The notes under the pieces: generated by a model | What the model was told of the DNA's origin: nothing | Seen by the model: the letters and a program-made list of their open reading frames with translations, nothing else | Database searches by the model: none | Assembly: GCA_018389105.1 (NCBI GenBank) | Contig: JACATO010000329.1 | Coordinates: forward strand, 1,157,501 to 1,221,500 | Length of the DNA: 64,000 bases | Direction: 5' to 3' | Source: Nautilus pompilius | Lineage: Eukaryota > Mollusca > Cephalopoda > Nautilida > Nautilidae | In this document: positions 40,901 to 51,300 of the stretch, piece by piece | Layout: the number at the start of each line of letters is the position of its first letter | How positions within the stretch are numbered: position 1 is the stretch's first letter | Translations under genes and position numbers: made by a program

Positions 40901-42010
40901 CCTTGTTGGTCTGACTATTGTATCAGAAAGATTTTGCATTTCTAAAATGCTTGAGTTTTAAAGGCATCTAATCTTAGTTCCATCAATATTATTAGACATG
41001 ATTTCTTTCATGAGATAATTGCAGTTGTTTTAAGTTGGGTGCCCCAAAGTTCTTTAATATCTTGAAAATGTAAATTATTAGGGTAAAGTTAAGTTACATC
41101 ACTTTGCTGCTGCTGCTCATGCTTTAGTGTGATATTGATAAATTTCCTCATTGATCTTGGCTGTTTGTTAATAAAAAGGAAATGCTTTTGCTATGAACTA
41201 ATAGATCTGTTTCTCTGATAGTAAACAAGCAGTTACTTTCAGGAATACAAAGCCCTCCTAGATCAGAATGTACCGCATCTACTGGTGGATGTTCGGCAAC
41301 CTGTGGAGTTGGAGATCTGCTGTTTGCCAAAAAGAGCAATAAGTATCCTTTTTCACATCTTGCATCAAATTATGTCAGACAACTGATTGACTGAATCTTT
41401 GATTAAAACTAAAAATAAAATAGCGTGATCCTCTTAATATCCCCATGTTTTGATTGGTGTAATTTTTTATGGATGACACTAAAATGAAAAGGATCTAGGG
41501 GTAATTATTTACCCAAATCTATTGTGTAAAGACCCCTGTTAAGCACAACAAAAATAGTTAGTTTCACTATAAATTCTTGTTTCTGCAGACATGAAGAACT
41601 TATTAGGATGTTTTAAATATGAGATTTACCAGGAGGTTTGAAGGTCACGGGTACAGGGACACAGCCTGGTTTTCCGAAAAACAAAGCAACTTCTTGATCA
41701 ATTTAGTTATTTAAGAAAAAAACTGTTAGAAATAATGACTGGTGAGCTGCTGCTGCTTCATTTGTTTCTTTCCTTAGCAGCAGACATTCCAATCAACCAG
41801 ATTCTAATGACAGAAAACATCGAAAAGCTGAAGAAAGAAGCAAGAGGAGTAAGTCAGGCCATTGTTGTTTGCAGACGAGGCAATGACTCTCAGAAAGCAG
41901 TTAGGACCATCAAGCACCACCTTGATGACAGTCATATCTCGGTGAAAGACTTACGTGGAGGGCTGACAGCTTGGGCAAAACAAATTGATCCTAATTTTCC
42001 AGTGTATTAA
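25925..42010 (+). CDS. Mocs3: MOCS3/UBA4: E1-like adenylyltransferase and sulfurtransferase (12 exons, complete)
   Basis: Exons: 25925-26029, 29329-29437, 32555-32647, 33295-33415, 34969-35043, 35847-35964, 36477-36585, 37587-37649, 39538-39698, 40817-40864, 41243-41342, 41784-42010. Phases close exactly: 1329 nt, 442 aa, against 460 in human. The enzyme adenylates and then thiolates the C-terminal glycine of MOCS2A (molybdopterin synthesis) and URM1 (tRNA wobble thiolation) in the cytosol. After a coiled N-terminus, the ThiF/E1 domain has the nucleotide loop GAGGLGCP (residues 85-92), the zinc pairs CYRC (218-221) and CCVC (292-295), and TNC with C235. The rhodanese domain has its persulfide cysteine, C397, in [11 protein letters not shown]. 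The ATG at 25925 has a strong Kozak context; an in-frame ATG at 25913 is weaker. Introns 5, 8 and 11 look U12-type. The last acceptor could also be 3 bases earlier. Confidence 0.96.
26849..29158 (+). mobile_element. Near-complete 2.3-kb DNA transposon of an uncharacterised family, in MOCS3 intron 1
   Basis: The element proper is 26852-29155. The left end is CACAGGGGAACA and the right end, on the minus strand, is CACTGGGGAACA. The arms pair over about 120-130 bp, including TTGCAT, an inner CAAGCTnnAG and CATGCAATTTGA (left inner edge about 26982, right about 29034). TAA stands directly outside both ends (26849-26851 and 29156-29158), a 3-bp target duplication. It carries one intronless coding region (27109-28830). 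The TWA-type duplication recalls PIF/Harbinger, but the encoded protein does not look like a Harbinger transposase to me. The right end lies 170 bp before MOCS3 exon 2, close to the branch and acceptor region of that intron. Confidence 0.85.
27109..28830 (+). pseudogene. Cys-rich putative transposase of the 2.3-kb element, frame broken by three one-base losses
   Basis: Three open segments (27109-27522, 27593-28291, 28300-28830) belong to one protein of about 574 residues. The frame slips by one base at the A8 run 27432-27439, in AAAGG near 27515 and in CC near 28276; the third is shown by the copy at 43.8 kb, which keeps the missing C. The N-terminus has three CxxC pairs, C17/C20, C61/C64 and C97/C100, a likely zinc-binding DNA recognition module. 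An acidic Ser-rich linker follows, then a conserved core: [25 protein letters not shown], a block reading [17 protein letters not shown] once the frame slip near 28276 is allowed for, [29 protein letters not shown] and MADYCW. I know this core from uncharacterised repeated genes in many invertebrates, but no biochemical function. The spaced Asp, Asp and Glu could form an RNase H-like site; that is inference. Confidence 0.7.
33950..34900 (-). pseudogene. Tc1-like transposase relic in MOCS3 intron 4
   Basis: On the minus strand broken frames contain HHLWMNMDG, then [10 protein letters not shown] (compare the Tc1 block KHGGGSVMVWG), then ILWLGRGAHM followed after a stop by [15 protein letters not shown], which matches the PDLNPIEHLWD block that carries the last catalytic acid of Tc1 transposases. 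Stops and frameshifts are frequent. Ends were not identified. The core, from TPIEHLW at about 34150 to the upstream block near 34450, is the best supported part. Confidence 0.55.
35044..35846 (+). other. U12-type intron (MOCS3 intron 5)
   Basis: The donor is GTATCCTCT and the branch site is a perfect TTCCTTAAC at 35829-35837, about 10 bases before the acceptor AG at 35845-35846. There is no polypyrimidine tract between branch and acceptor. It interrupts codon phase 2. All of these are hallmarks of introns removed by the minor (U11/U12) spliceosome. Confidence 0.85.
37650..39537 (+). other. U12-type intron (MOCS3 intron 8)
   Basis: The donor GTATCCTTT matches the U12 GT-AG consensus exactly. 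A weaker branch candidate, TTCTTTCAC, lies about 12 bases from the acceptor at 39536-39537. Phase 1. Confidence 0.75.
41343..41783 (+). other. U12-type intron (MOCS3 intron 11)
   Basis: The donor GTATCCTTT matches the U12 consensus. TTCCTTAGC at 41770-41778 resembles the branch site but is very close to the acceptor. Three AGs (41776-41777, 41779-41780, 41782-41783) could be used; the last gives the residues that best match the family. Phase 1. Confidence 0.65.
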
Positions 42011-42327
42011 ACTGACCTGTAGGTTTGTTGAGATTTTGAAAAGCTATCAATGTTAAAAAGACATTTAATTCCAGGTATGTACAAGAGGAAGATTCAGCAT
42101 TCCTTATGGACTTTGAGAGCTTCCTTCCACCTGAAATAGATAAAGAAAAACTTGGATTAGATTTTAGAATTAAACAGACAATCCTCCTAAATAGAATAAT
42201 GTTAATTTCCTTTGGAGTGAATGCCATTTCATGTCTCTCTGAATTCTAGAAATTGGCAAAGATGTAGTCTTCATTCAACAAGCATTGGAAGTATATTTGA
42301 TCAGCTTTTACTAACAAATTGTGATAC
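42011..42327. other. Tail-to-tail gap between MOCS3 and NOP53
   Basis: Only 317 bases separate the two stop codons. ATTAAA at 42169-42174 could end the MOCS3 mRNA. On the minus strand ATTAAA at 42069-42064 could end the NOP53 mRNA. If both are used, the 3' UTRs overlap in antisense by roughly 100 bases. This is inference from weak hexamers. Confidence 0.4.
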
Positions 42328-45300
42328 TTACTCTATTTCTTTGTGTGATCGTTTTTCATAATTCTTCAGCTTGTACTTTCTCACAAATCTGAAGAAACAA
42401 ATGTGTTAGTTTACTTAAAATCAGATAAGATGGTAGGGGACCTTCACCTTAGTTCTTTTTTTTTTTGTTGAGAAATTTATGGATGTTTTGACAAAAAAAT
42501 TATACAATTTCTATTTATCTCCCCCTTATTTAGAAAATACATAAAATCAACTTTAATTGTCATTTTAATAAAAAAATATGGTAAAAACTAACTTTTGTCT
42601 GATCCGTGGCTCAAGTATATTTCTTCGTTGAAGACTCTTAAACCTGTCGATTATAAGATGACCTTCAGGCTGTAGAACAGAAAAAGTTTGGTTAGTCCCT
42701 TGAAATGTTACCTGCAGCACCCTTATTAAAAATTAAATAATCTAATGTTATGAGATACAGTTGTAGAAAACAATCATTTTAACATAAGAGATGCATGGAT
42801 GCCTCTACTCAGGATATTAAGCCATACATAATTACTCACTTTCAGAAGCCTAAGTGAATCAGTCAGTTCTTCAGACAGTTTGACTTCAATTTCAGACGGT
42901 TCATAGCTGGATGTTTGTTAAGAAAACACATGACGAATAGGCCTGCCCTTGGGAGGGGGGGGGGCATTAAAATAGTTGAATATAAATTAAAAAGCATTAT
43001 TGAGACGATGAAATGATGCATGACATTAGATTTTCCCTCATGCTTTCATTCTGGTTTGCCATGGACAGGTAAGACAAATTTTGATTTCTGTCTATGAAAT
43101 ACAGGTTTTTATACACCTTTTTTTGTGGGGAAGGCAGAAGAGTTGAGTGACAGCAGTAAGGGGAGTTGTTGTTGTAAACCACATCTTATACTCTGAAGTA
43201 TCACATCATTCTTGTACCTTCTATCAGGTTTTTTTCCCCCAGAAAATTTGATTAAAAAATATTGCTCCATTCAGTACAATGAGATGAATTTCAGTTACCT
43301 CTCTACCCTACTCCAATATTTCGATAATGCTGAATACAAAGTTCAAAACCTCAGGTGTTTATCATTCAAAAATAAAATAAGGTCTTGCCAGAGTAAGACG
43401 AGTTACTGTCAATTGTAAATGTTTTCCAAGTCGTCGTCGTTGTCGTCATAAGTTGTATTGCTCACAAAACAAAGGATACTTTAATTTTCCCAGGATCTTT
43501 GGTTCTGTTTTCTTTTTCTCTGCCAGTTTTTTCTTCTGCTGTTTTCTGATCATTGTCTTCTCTTTCATCTCCTTAATGTCTTTTTTCAGGGAATGGATTC
43601 TAAATCGAGAGAGATTAAATATCAGAGTGGGGAGGAATACTCTTGTACGCAGTTTTTCCTTCTGAAATTCAGGTAGAATATAAAGAATTAAAAAAAAAAG
43701 TTCTTCATTACACAAACACCATCCAACATTTTTTCTGCTGACTAAGATCTGACGCTTGTTTTTAACTGATTTGAAAAATAAAATAGGCAAAAACCAATCA
43801 CATCAAGCTTTTGTTCTATGGGATCTTAAAATGGTTAACTTTTTACTTGGTCAACAACAAGGAGGATACACGAAATATCCATGTTTTTTGTGCCTGTGGG
43901 ATAGTAGAGCTAAGGACAAGTATTGGATTCAGAATAACTGGCTGGTGAGAACATGCTTAAATGTCGGAGAACCAAATATCAAAAACCAACCATTAGTAGA
44001 TCGGGTAAAAATCATCTACCCTCCTCTCCACATCAAGCTGGGTCTAATGAAGCAGTATGTTAAAGCTTTGAGCATAGAAGGTGACTGTTTTAAGTACATA
44101 TGCACAACCTTTCCTAGCCTCAGTTATGAAAAAATAGAAGCTGGTGAAAGATCACCATTTCACAAGCTCCATGAATGATATGGAGAAAAGAGCATGGAAT
44201 TCTTTTGTAGTGGTTGTGAAAAAGCTGAAAATTACAAAGATCTTACTCAAACATTGCTTAAGAATTTTCATTGTCTGGGGTGCAACATGAGCATAAAGGT
44301 TCATTTCCTCAACAGTCATCTTGATAATTTTTTGAAAATCTAGATGATGTAAGTGATGAGCAAGGTGAAAGGTTCCATCAAGATATACAAGCTATGGAGG
44401 AGTGATACCAAGGAAGGTGGGATACTCACATGATGGCTGACTACTGTTGGAGTATTAAAAGAGACTGTCTGGAAATGAAGCACTCCAGAAAAGCCTACAA
44501 ATGAAAATTTAATCCACGAAGGAAGAATGTGTCATTTACTGTAAATAAACCCATGTCTGTCATTGTTTTGTTTGTACGGTATTCTAAATGAAATGATAAG
44601 AATATTCTGGATTAGTTTGTGCCCATTTTTGACTAAAATTCATTCAATTCTAGCATCAATATTTTAACCAATATATTTGTTAATCTCAAAAATGATTCAT
44701 GGTATTCTAAATAAAATGATAAGAATAGGATTGAGGAGATTGTGGAAATCATTGTAATCGGGTACTTTTTTATGGTGATTGATCGGAAATGGGGGTATGG
44801 TGTAGAGCAAAAACTTGTGATATCTGAGTTCAGTGCCCCAAAATTAGTCAGAAACAAGTCTCAGATATAAGTCAGTAAAAATTGTGTTGACCAAGCGTAA
44901 TCTAGAATGAGAACTGTCTACCTCCTTAATAAAGATAACAATCTAAGATATACGATTTTGACCACACATCTATGTTATGGAGGGAAATTAAAGTAGGCAG
45001 GTAGTTAAAATTAGTAATTCACAAACTGTCTCCCACCACTTCAGTTTAAATCTTAACTGATTGTGAAGCCAACCCTAGTATAACTCACTTTCTCTAAATG
45101 GAAATACAGCCACTCTTACCTGTAGACTTCATTCTCTCTCCTCTTGTACAGTTTTTCTGCTTTTCTTTTAAAATCCTGTTTTAAAAAAATTTTTTTCTCA
45201 GTACAAAAATCCATATATGAGTTTTTTTTTTTTTAAAACTATGTAGTGAGGTTATGCAAGCAGATTCTTGAGTTTGACTGATATTTTTGATTCACAAGGC

Positions 45301-48300
45301 TAAGCACAAACTTAAAAGTGCATACAAAACTTCAGAGAATTATCATCATGAAAGATGAATGGTTAAAAACCATCCCCCCAAGAATAAAGGTAAAAAAACT
45401 GTTTACCTGTGAAACTTTAGGTAATTTTGTTCAACTCACAAACAAAAAAAAGTTGTACTAAATAAATGGATATTGAAAATTTTCAACTCATAACTCTAAT
45501 TATGGACTACTTAGTTTAAAACAGATGGAATTTACTGAGGCTGGACTCCTTTTATTAAAGATAGTTTACCAAGTCTAACAGTTAAAGCTTTCAAAATTTC
45601 TATGTATGTTAATTGATGCTAAGAATGTAATATCATATCATAAAGTTCCATATAAAAGACTAATGGGTTTGTGCGGTATGGATTAAGTTAGAAAATAGAC
45701 ATTATTTAAAGCCTTGCAGTTATCATATCAACTGACAGGTTTTAGCTTTGTATCCTTTATTCTTAAATCTAAATGTACATATTAGCAACATCACTCATAA
45801 CAACAAAAAGATTTCACACCTGTGTTATACCTGGAATATCATTAATTAATTTCATAGGACTGACCAAAGACTGAAGTTATTCTAACAACGAATAAATTTT
45901 TTTTAAAAATCAATCTGATGGGGGGGGTCTTAAATTGCAAAATAGTTTTAGAGGAGGATTCGATTTAATATAACCAAAAATCTTCCAAACTTTTCAGCAA
46001 CCTGGAAAAGATCTAGTTATGTGTCAGCAAGCATTTCGTTGTCATGATAGAGACAGTCTACTCTGACTTCAAATAAAGATGCACTCAGTAACGTGAGATA
46101 GTTCTATACTGGGTGATGCATATTTCAAGCCCAATCAGAGATTCACCCTATTAACTAACCCTTCTAAAATATTTAAGGTTACAAAAAACAAACAAACAAA
46201 CTTTGCTGTTTAATCTGTGAATCCTGCAGGACTGCAGATAAGGTTTTAAAAAATTCAGTTCCATTCTGCAATTGTCCAAGGTGCATAGCTCTCCTATGTC
46301 CTTAAACCCCACTTTTGTTTCTCCAATATTCACACTTAACTGAATACATAATTCCAGTTATTCATGTCTTGATATTACTGGCAGCATATGCAAGTACAGC
46401 CACAGAATGTGAAGAGTTTTTAACTGTCTACAGAATACATGGCATCAGCATCCTGGCTGAGGCTGCAAAGTATTGTCCCATCTCTGCACAGAAACAAGCT
46501 CAATATCCAAATAAAGTGGAGAAAAGATGTTAATGGAATTCTTCATATAAGAGGCAGGGAATCCAGGAGTGGTAGACAAGCACAGCAGAAACCAACTAGC
46601 TACATCCCAGATACAATGCCACTACAATGAACAAGCAAAGTTAGCAGCCCTGTCCCGCTGCCTTTGTTTTCAGCTGTTAGGAGAAAAGAGAAAAAAATAA
46701 ACAGCAAGCATTTCTTCTCCCTTGCAGTACAATCATAAAATCAAATGTCCTCTACTTTTTTTTTTTTTTTTGCATAGGCCATTTATCAATTCTAAAGCAC
46801 TCACTCATAATGGGTCTGCATACCTCTAGTTTTTTCTTTGCTGCCCTCCGGCGCTGCTGTCTGGTTCTTGGTCGAGACAGTTTGGGAACCACAGCTACGC
46901 TCTGCATCTCCTCTTCCACCATGTCATTTTCATCAGCTTTGTCAAATAAACCGGCAGACATCTCGTCCAACCAAGCTTTCTAAAGAAAACAACAACATTA
47001 ATACTTACTAGGAGTAACAGACACTTTCACATTACATCGCATAATTCAAAATTTTCATTGTTACAAACAGCAAGCTAACTAATGGTCATTGTTTCTTGTC
47101 TGAATTCAGGCTCAGACTCCTTCAGTGGTTGTTGATAGTATCTATTGATTAGGCCAGTGCAAAAAATGCATATATCCACCCATCTCCACTCGTTTGACAT
47201 TTCAGATACTTGTCAATGAATTATCTCCCTTTAGATTAAAATAAAATTCCACATTTCCTGCTCAGACACACATGCAGTACATCATAAATATTTTTTTTCC
47301 TTTAATTCTTGTTAGCAATTCATCTTAAACTTAATACAGTGGATTATTTTTGACAATGTTAAAATGGTTATAATTAGTTCTATCAGACTAGCCAATAATG
47401 GAACAGAGCTAACTCCCTTTATCAAAAGCATCTTCAAAGTACAGGTGACCGATCTAATTGCAACAATTTTCAAGAAACAAAATTCTTTTCCACTTATTTT
47501 CACATCTGATAATTGCAACAGTTGAGGGGTGGAAAAACTATATTCTGTGAAGAAATCTTTGCTAGGATACAGTATCATAATAATCAGCAAAACCAGAGTC
47601 CCGCACATGCCACATAGTTCACACAGGTGCAGCCAGTCGATAAACATCAAAGTGACTGGCCACATGAAAGTGAGCAGCTCGTCAACTGGATAAATTTTCA
47701 ACAGCACACATTTCTGAGAAAAAAAACACAAAACTGCCGCCAGCTCATTTGAAGCCATGAATATCAGCTGCCTAGCTAAGTACAGTAACACTAACCCCAA
47801 TGTCTGGAATGAGTAAGACAAAATAAAGAACAGGAAGTGGAGGATGCAATGTATCTTTGGCTCAAGATTAAACAAGCACAGCAGTTGGTGTGTAGATTAG
47901 ACCATAATTTTCAAGGTAGAAACACCAGTACAACATTGCTTTTAAGAAAGAGTACAGCAAGAGACAAACCACTGCTTTCTGCTTCAAAATGGAAGAGGGG
48001 ATGAATTACTACCAGAGATTTTGTAATCATTAACGATGTTAATGAGACTGGTTTTTCCTTGCTTTATTGATCATGACTGCACCATATGCAATGCTAAGTT
48101 CATTGGTGGTAAAAAGTGATAGACCCTTAACCTTATTTTACTGTACAAACATGGATGGCAGAGGCAAATAAATGCGTTTTCTTCTCATGTCTGGAAAATC
48201 AAAATGTCCTCAGGCTTTCCCTTAAGACATGAGACAAATGGCACTGAACTACAAAAGTTCAAAAAAAGCCAAGGATGGCTGTTGAGATTAGTTCAAGCTA

Positions 48301-51300
48301 ACTCCAGAAAAAGGACTGTGACCCTTGATTGTAGTGTTGGCATTTGCTCGATAACTCCACCACCCACTCAGTGAATCATCCTACTAACATCACACTGAAG
48401 ATTTTTCCTCCAAATGCATGTCATACAACCACTGAATATGGGCATCATTTAAAATGTCAAGCTCCCCACCGATCTAGATTCGATGCTGGAATTGTGGTTG
48501 CATTTGATGCTGATGCTACTGGATGCAATTAATTTGATCAATGAGAACTGGAAGGCTGGCAGGAGACAACTGTGATTGCTTCAGAAAACATGGCTGTGTA
48601 ACTGGCATAATCTCTAACGATGAAGGACTAAAGCCTTGTGACCCACCAAGTGACCAAGATTCCAAACAATATGACACTTGAAAAATTTGAAATTGTCAAC
48701 TGTGATTGAGATGTGCCAACAACAGGTGAGCTCAGAAGCTGCACCAAGGAGTATGGTGAAGCTTGAGACAACAGGGTTCAGCCTACTCTTGCCAAGTGTA
48801 TGCATGCACTGATTCACCACTGCTCAGAAATCAAGACTAGCAGACACTATGTCCTCAACATTATTGAGGGATCTATGTTAAATGATAAATATTAGAAACC
48901 CTTGATTCATTCCTTGTCTGTAATGTTCTCTTATCATTTTATAATGAAAATCTCATGCTTTTTGCAAACATGGCTTCATTAGCTAAAGAAGAAATTCATA
49001 TGGCACAGGCCTTTTTTCTTTCACCTGCTTGTTCTAGAACAAGTAATAGCAGATACAGTGAATTGTTCTATAATTTGTCACTTCCACATAACTAACAGAC
49101 AGCATAAGTAAAACTTGATGCTATGCAAGGCTCAAAATACATGGTTGCATTGTTCACTTTAATATTTCACTAAGTTACAGCTGTACCTGACTGTATAAAT
49201 AGTGTCAGGCCATTTAATTGAGACTACCAGATAATTGCAACAATTTCTTGGTGACAAACCTGCTGAAATTTAGCAGTATCAACCATACACTGCTCAAAAT
49301 ACTGCCTCAGTTACTTTTCAGTTTAGCAAAATGGTTTCCACCATCCAAACAGGTTACTCTGCTCTTTGTATTCAAGAGTTAATACACAAAAATTTTATGC
49401 AAAATATGTAAATTGCTACAATTACCATACCATCCAACTTGTTCCCAAGCATATTTTTAGAACCACACCAAGTTTCAGCATTAATCAACTTAAAGAAACT
49501 TCAGTCCCTCTGGTGTGTGTCCAGACTTATGACCTTCAAATTAAGCATGTGTTCTCACCTGACTGGGAGCATGATCTGGAAATTTTGCAATCAGTGTGTT
49601 ATACAGCTTATTCTCAGCTTTCTCCTTCTCCATTTCTATACTGTTAACCTGATTCAATAATTCCTGAAAAAAATTATTTTAATTTTTTCACTTCTTTAAA
49701 TTAGACATGCCTAACGACAATGGCATAAAGGAATTTTACTTTAAAATTCACAAATTTTGTTTTCACAATTTTTAAAAAAATTACTCAAAAGATGAATTTT
49801 TTAAAGTAAAGCTGAATAAAATTGTAAGTGTTAAACTTTTCGATAACAAAATTTAGTCAACTGCTTCAATATCATTTGCTGAAAATGAAATGTACATCAT
49901 TCATTACTTGATACTTCTGAATGAATGAACAAACTAGCGCCATGCTGTCCCTATCTCCCCTGGTCCACCACCACAGAATAAACGGTAGCTCAGGTAGTTT
50001 CACCAGCTGGAGTCCCAAGGCTACAGAAACAAGTTAACCCCAGCTAAGGGCCCAGAGCTCCAAGAAAACACAAACAGAACCCACTGAGATTTTCAACATT
50101 TGATTTTGAGATTTAACATGGACTTTATGAAAAAACAAAAAAACTGACTTACATGAATATCCTATGCTGTTTATTTATCAAGAAACTTTCTTGCACCATG
50201 AAAAATTGAATAAAAACTTGGTATTTGGTAAAAGCTATCATAATTTTTTTTAAAAATCATTTACCATTCAACACTCTTCTTTTTGTCCTATCCTGAATTC
50301 AGTAAAAGTCCACAGAACAGTGAGACCTTTTTTAACCATCAAAATCTTTTGTTATATACATCCACTGAATAGATTCTGATAATCAAGCACAGCCCATTCC
50401 TTTCCCCATGCGTACATCACAAAGATGTCATAACTAGATACCTGATGATGAAAATAAGTGGGATTGTACGAAGCACCTGGATGAGGAAGCTCAACGGATG
50501 GAAGTTCAGATGTTTTCTTGTTGTAAGAGATAGGAATCTGCAATAACAATGCCAGCAGCACAATCATTAAAAAAAATCCAACAACAAACAGAAAATATAG
50601 ACAAAAAAAAATAAATTTTCCTTTAATAAAATGAAATACTAACGTGAACTCTCATCTTCTTTGTTTGACGTAAATAGTAAGGATCTGCATCTTTTTCAGG
50701 CAGTAAGTTCAGGTCTGAAAGTAGAAATGTTTGACATCCCCACTAAAGGAAGTTAAAACAAACATAAAATCCATTTATAATTGAACAGTTTCATGAACGC
50801 ACAGGTGGGAAAACAGCAATTAAACAAATTTTTTTTAAAATTAAGGATGAAATTGATTTGTTAATTAAATGCTCAAATAGCCCCTCAAAATCACAAGAGA
50901 CTCGTTTTTAAATGCCTTTTTATATATGGGTTGCTTACTATTTTTATTATCTGTATAAAGTGGCAAACATTATGGGAGGCAGCTGTGTGTTAAAGCTGCT
51001 ACCTTGCTGCAGGCCATGATACAAAACAGCAGTTGCACTTGACAGTCTTCAGCTTTACCATCAGTCAGTGGTTCCAGCCAGTTATTCACTGTGTCATAAT
51101 GAATGCCAGTTCTGTTCTGCAAGTGTGCATTCAGCCACGAGGGAAGTTTGTGGTAATCAAATCCCAGGACTCAGCAGGTACATTTGCTCAGTGTTTGCAT
51201 TGCAGTTGAACATTTTAACTTGTAGTATTTGCATCCTTTGTATTTTTTTTTTCCTAGAAGCAACAACAAAGGCAAATGTTTGCCTGTTTTCCTCCCTTTC

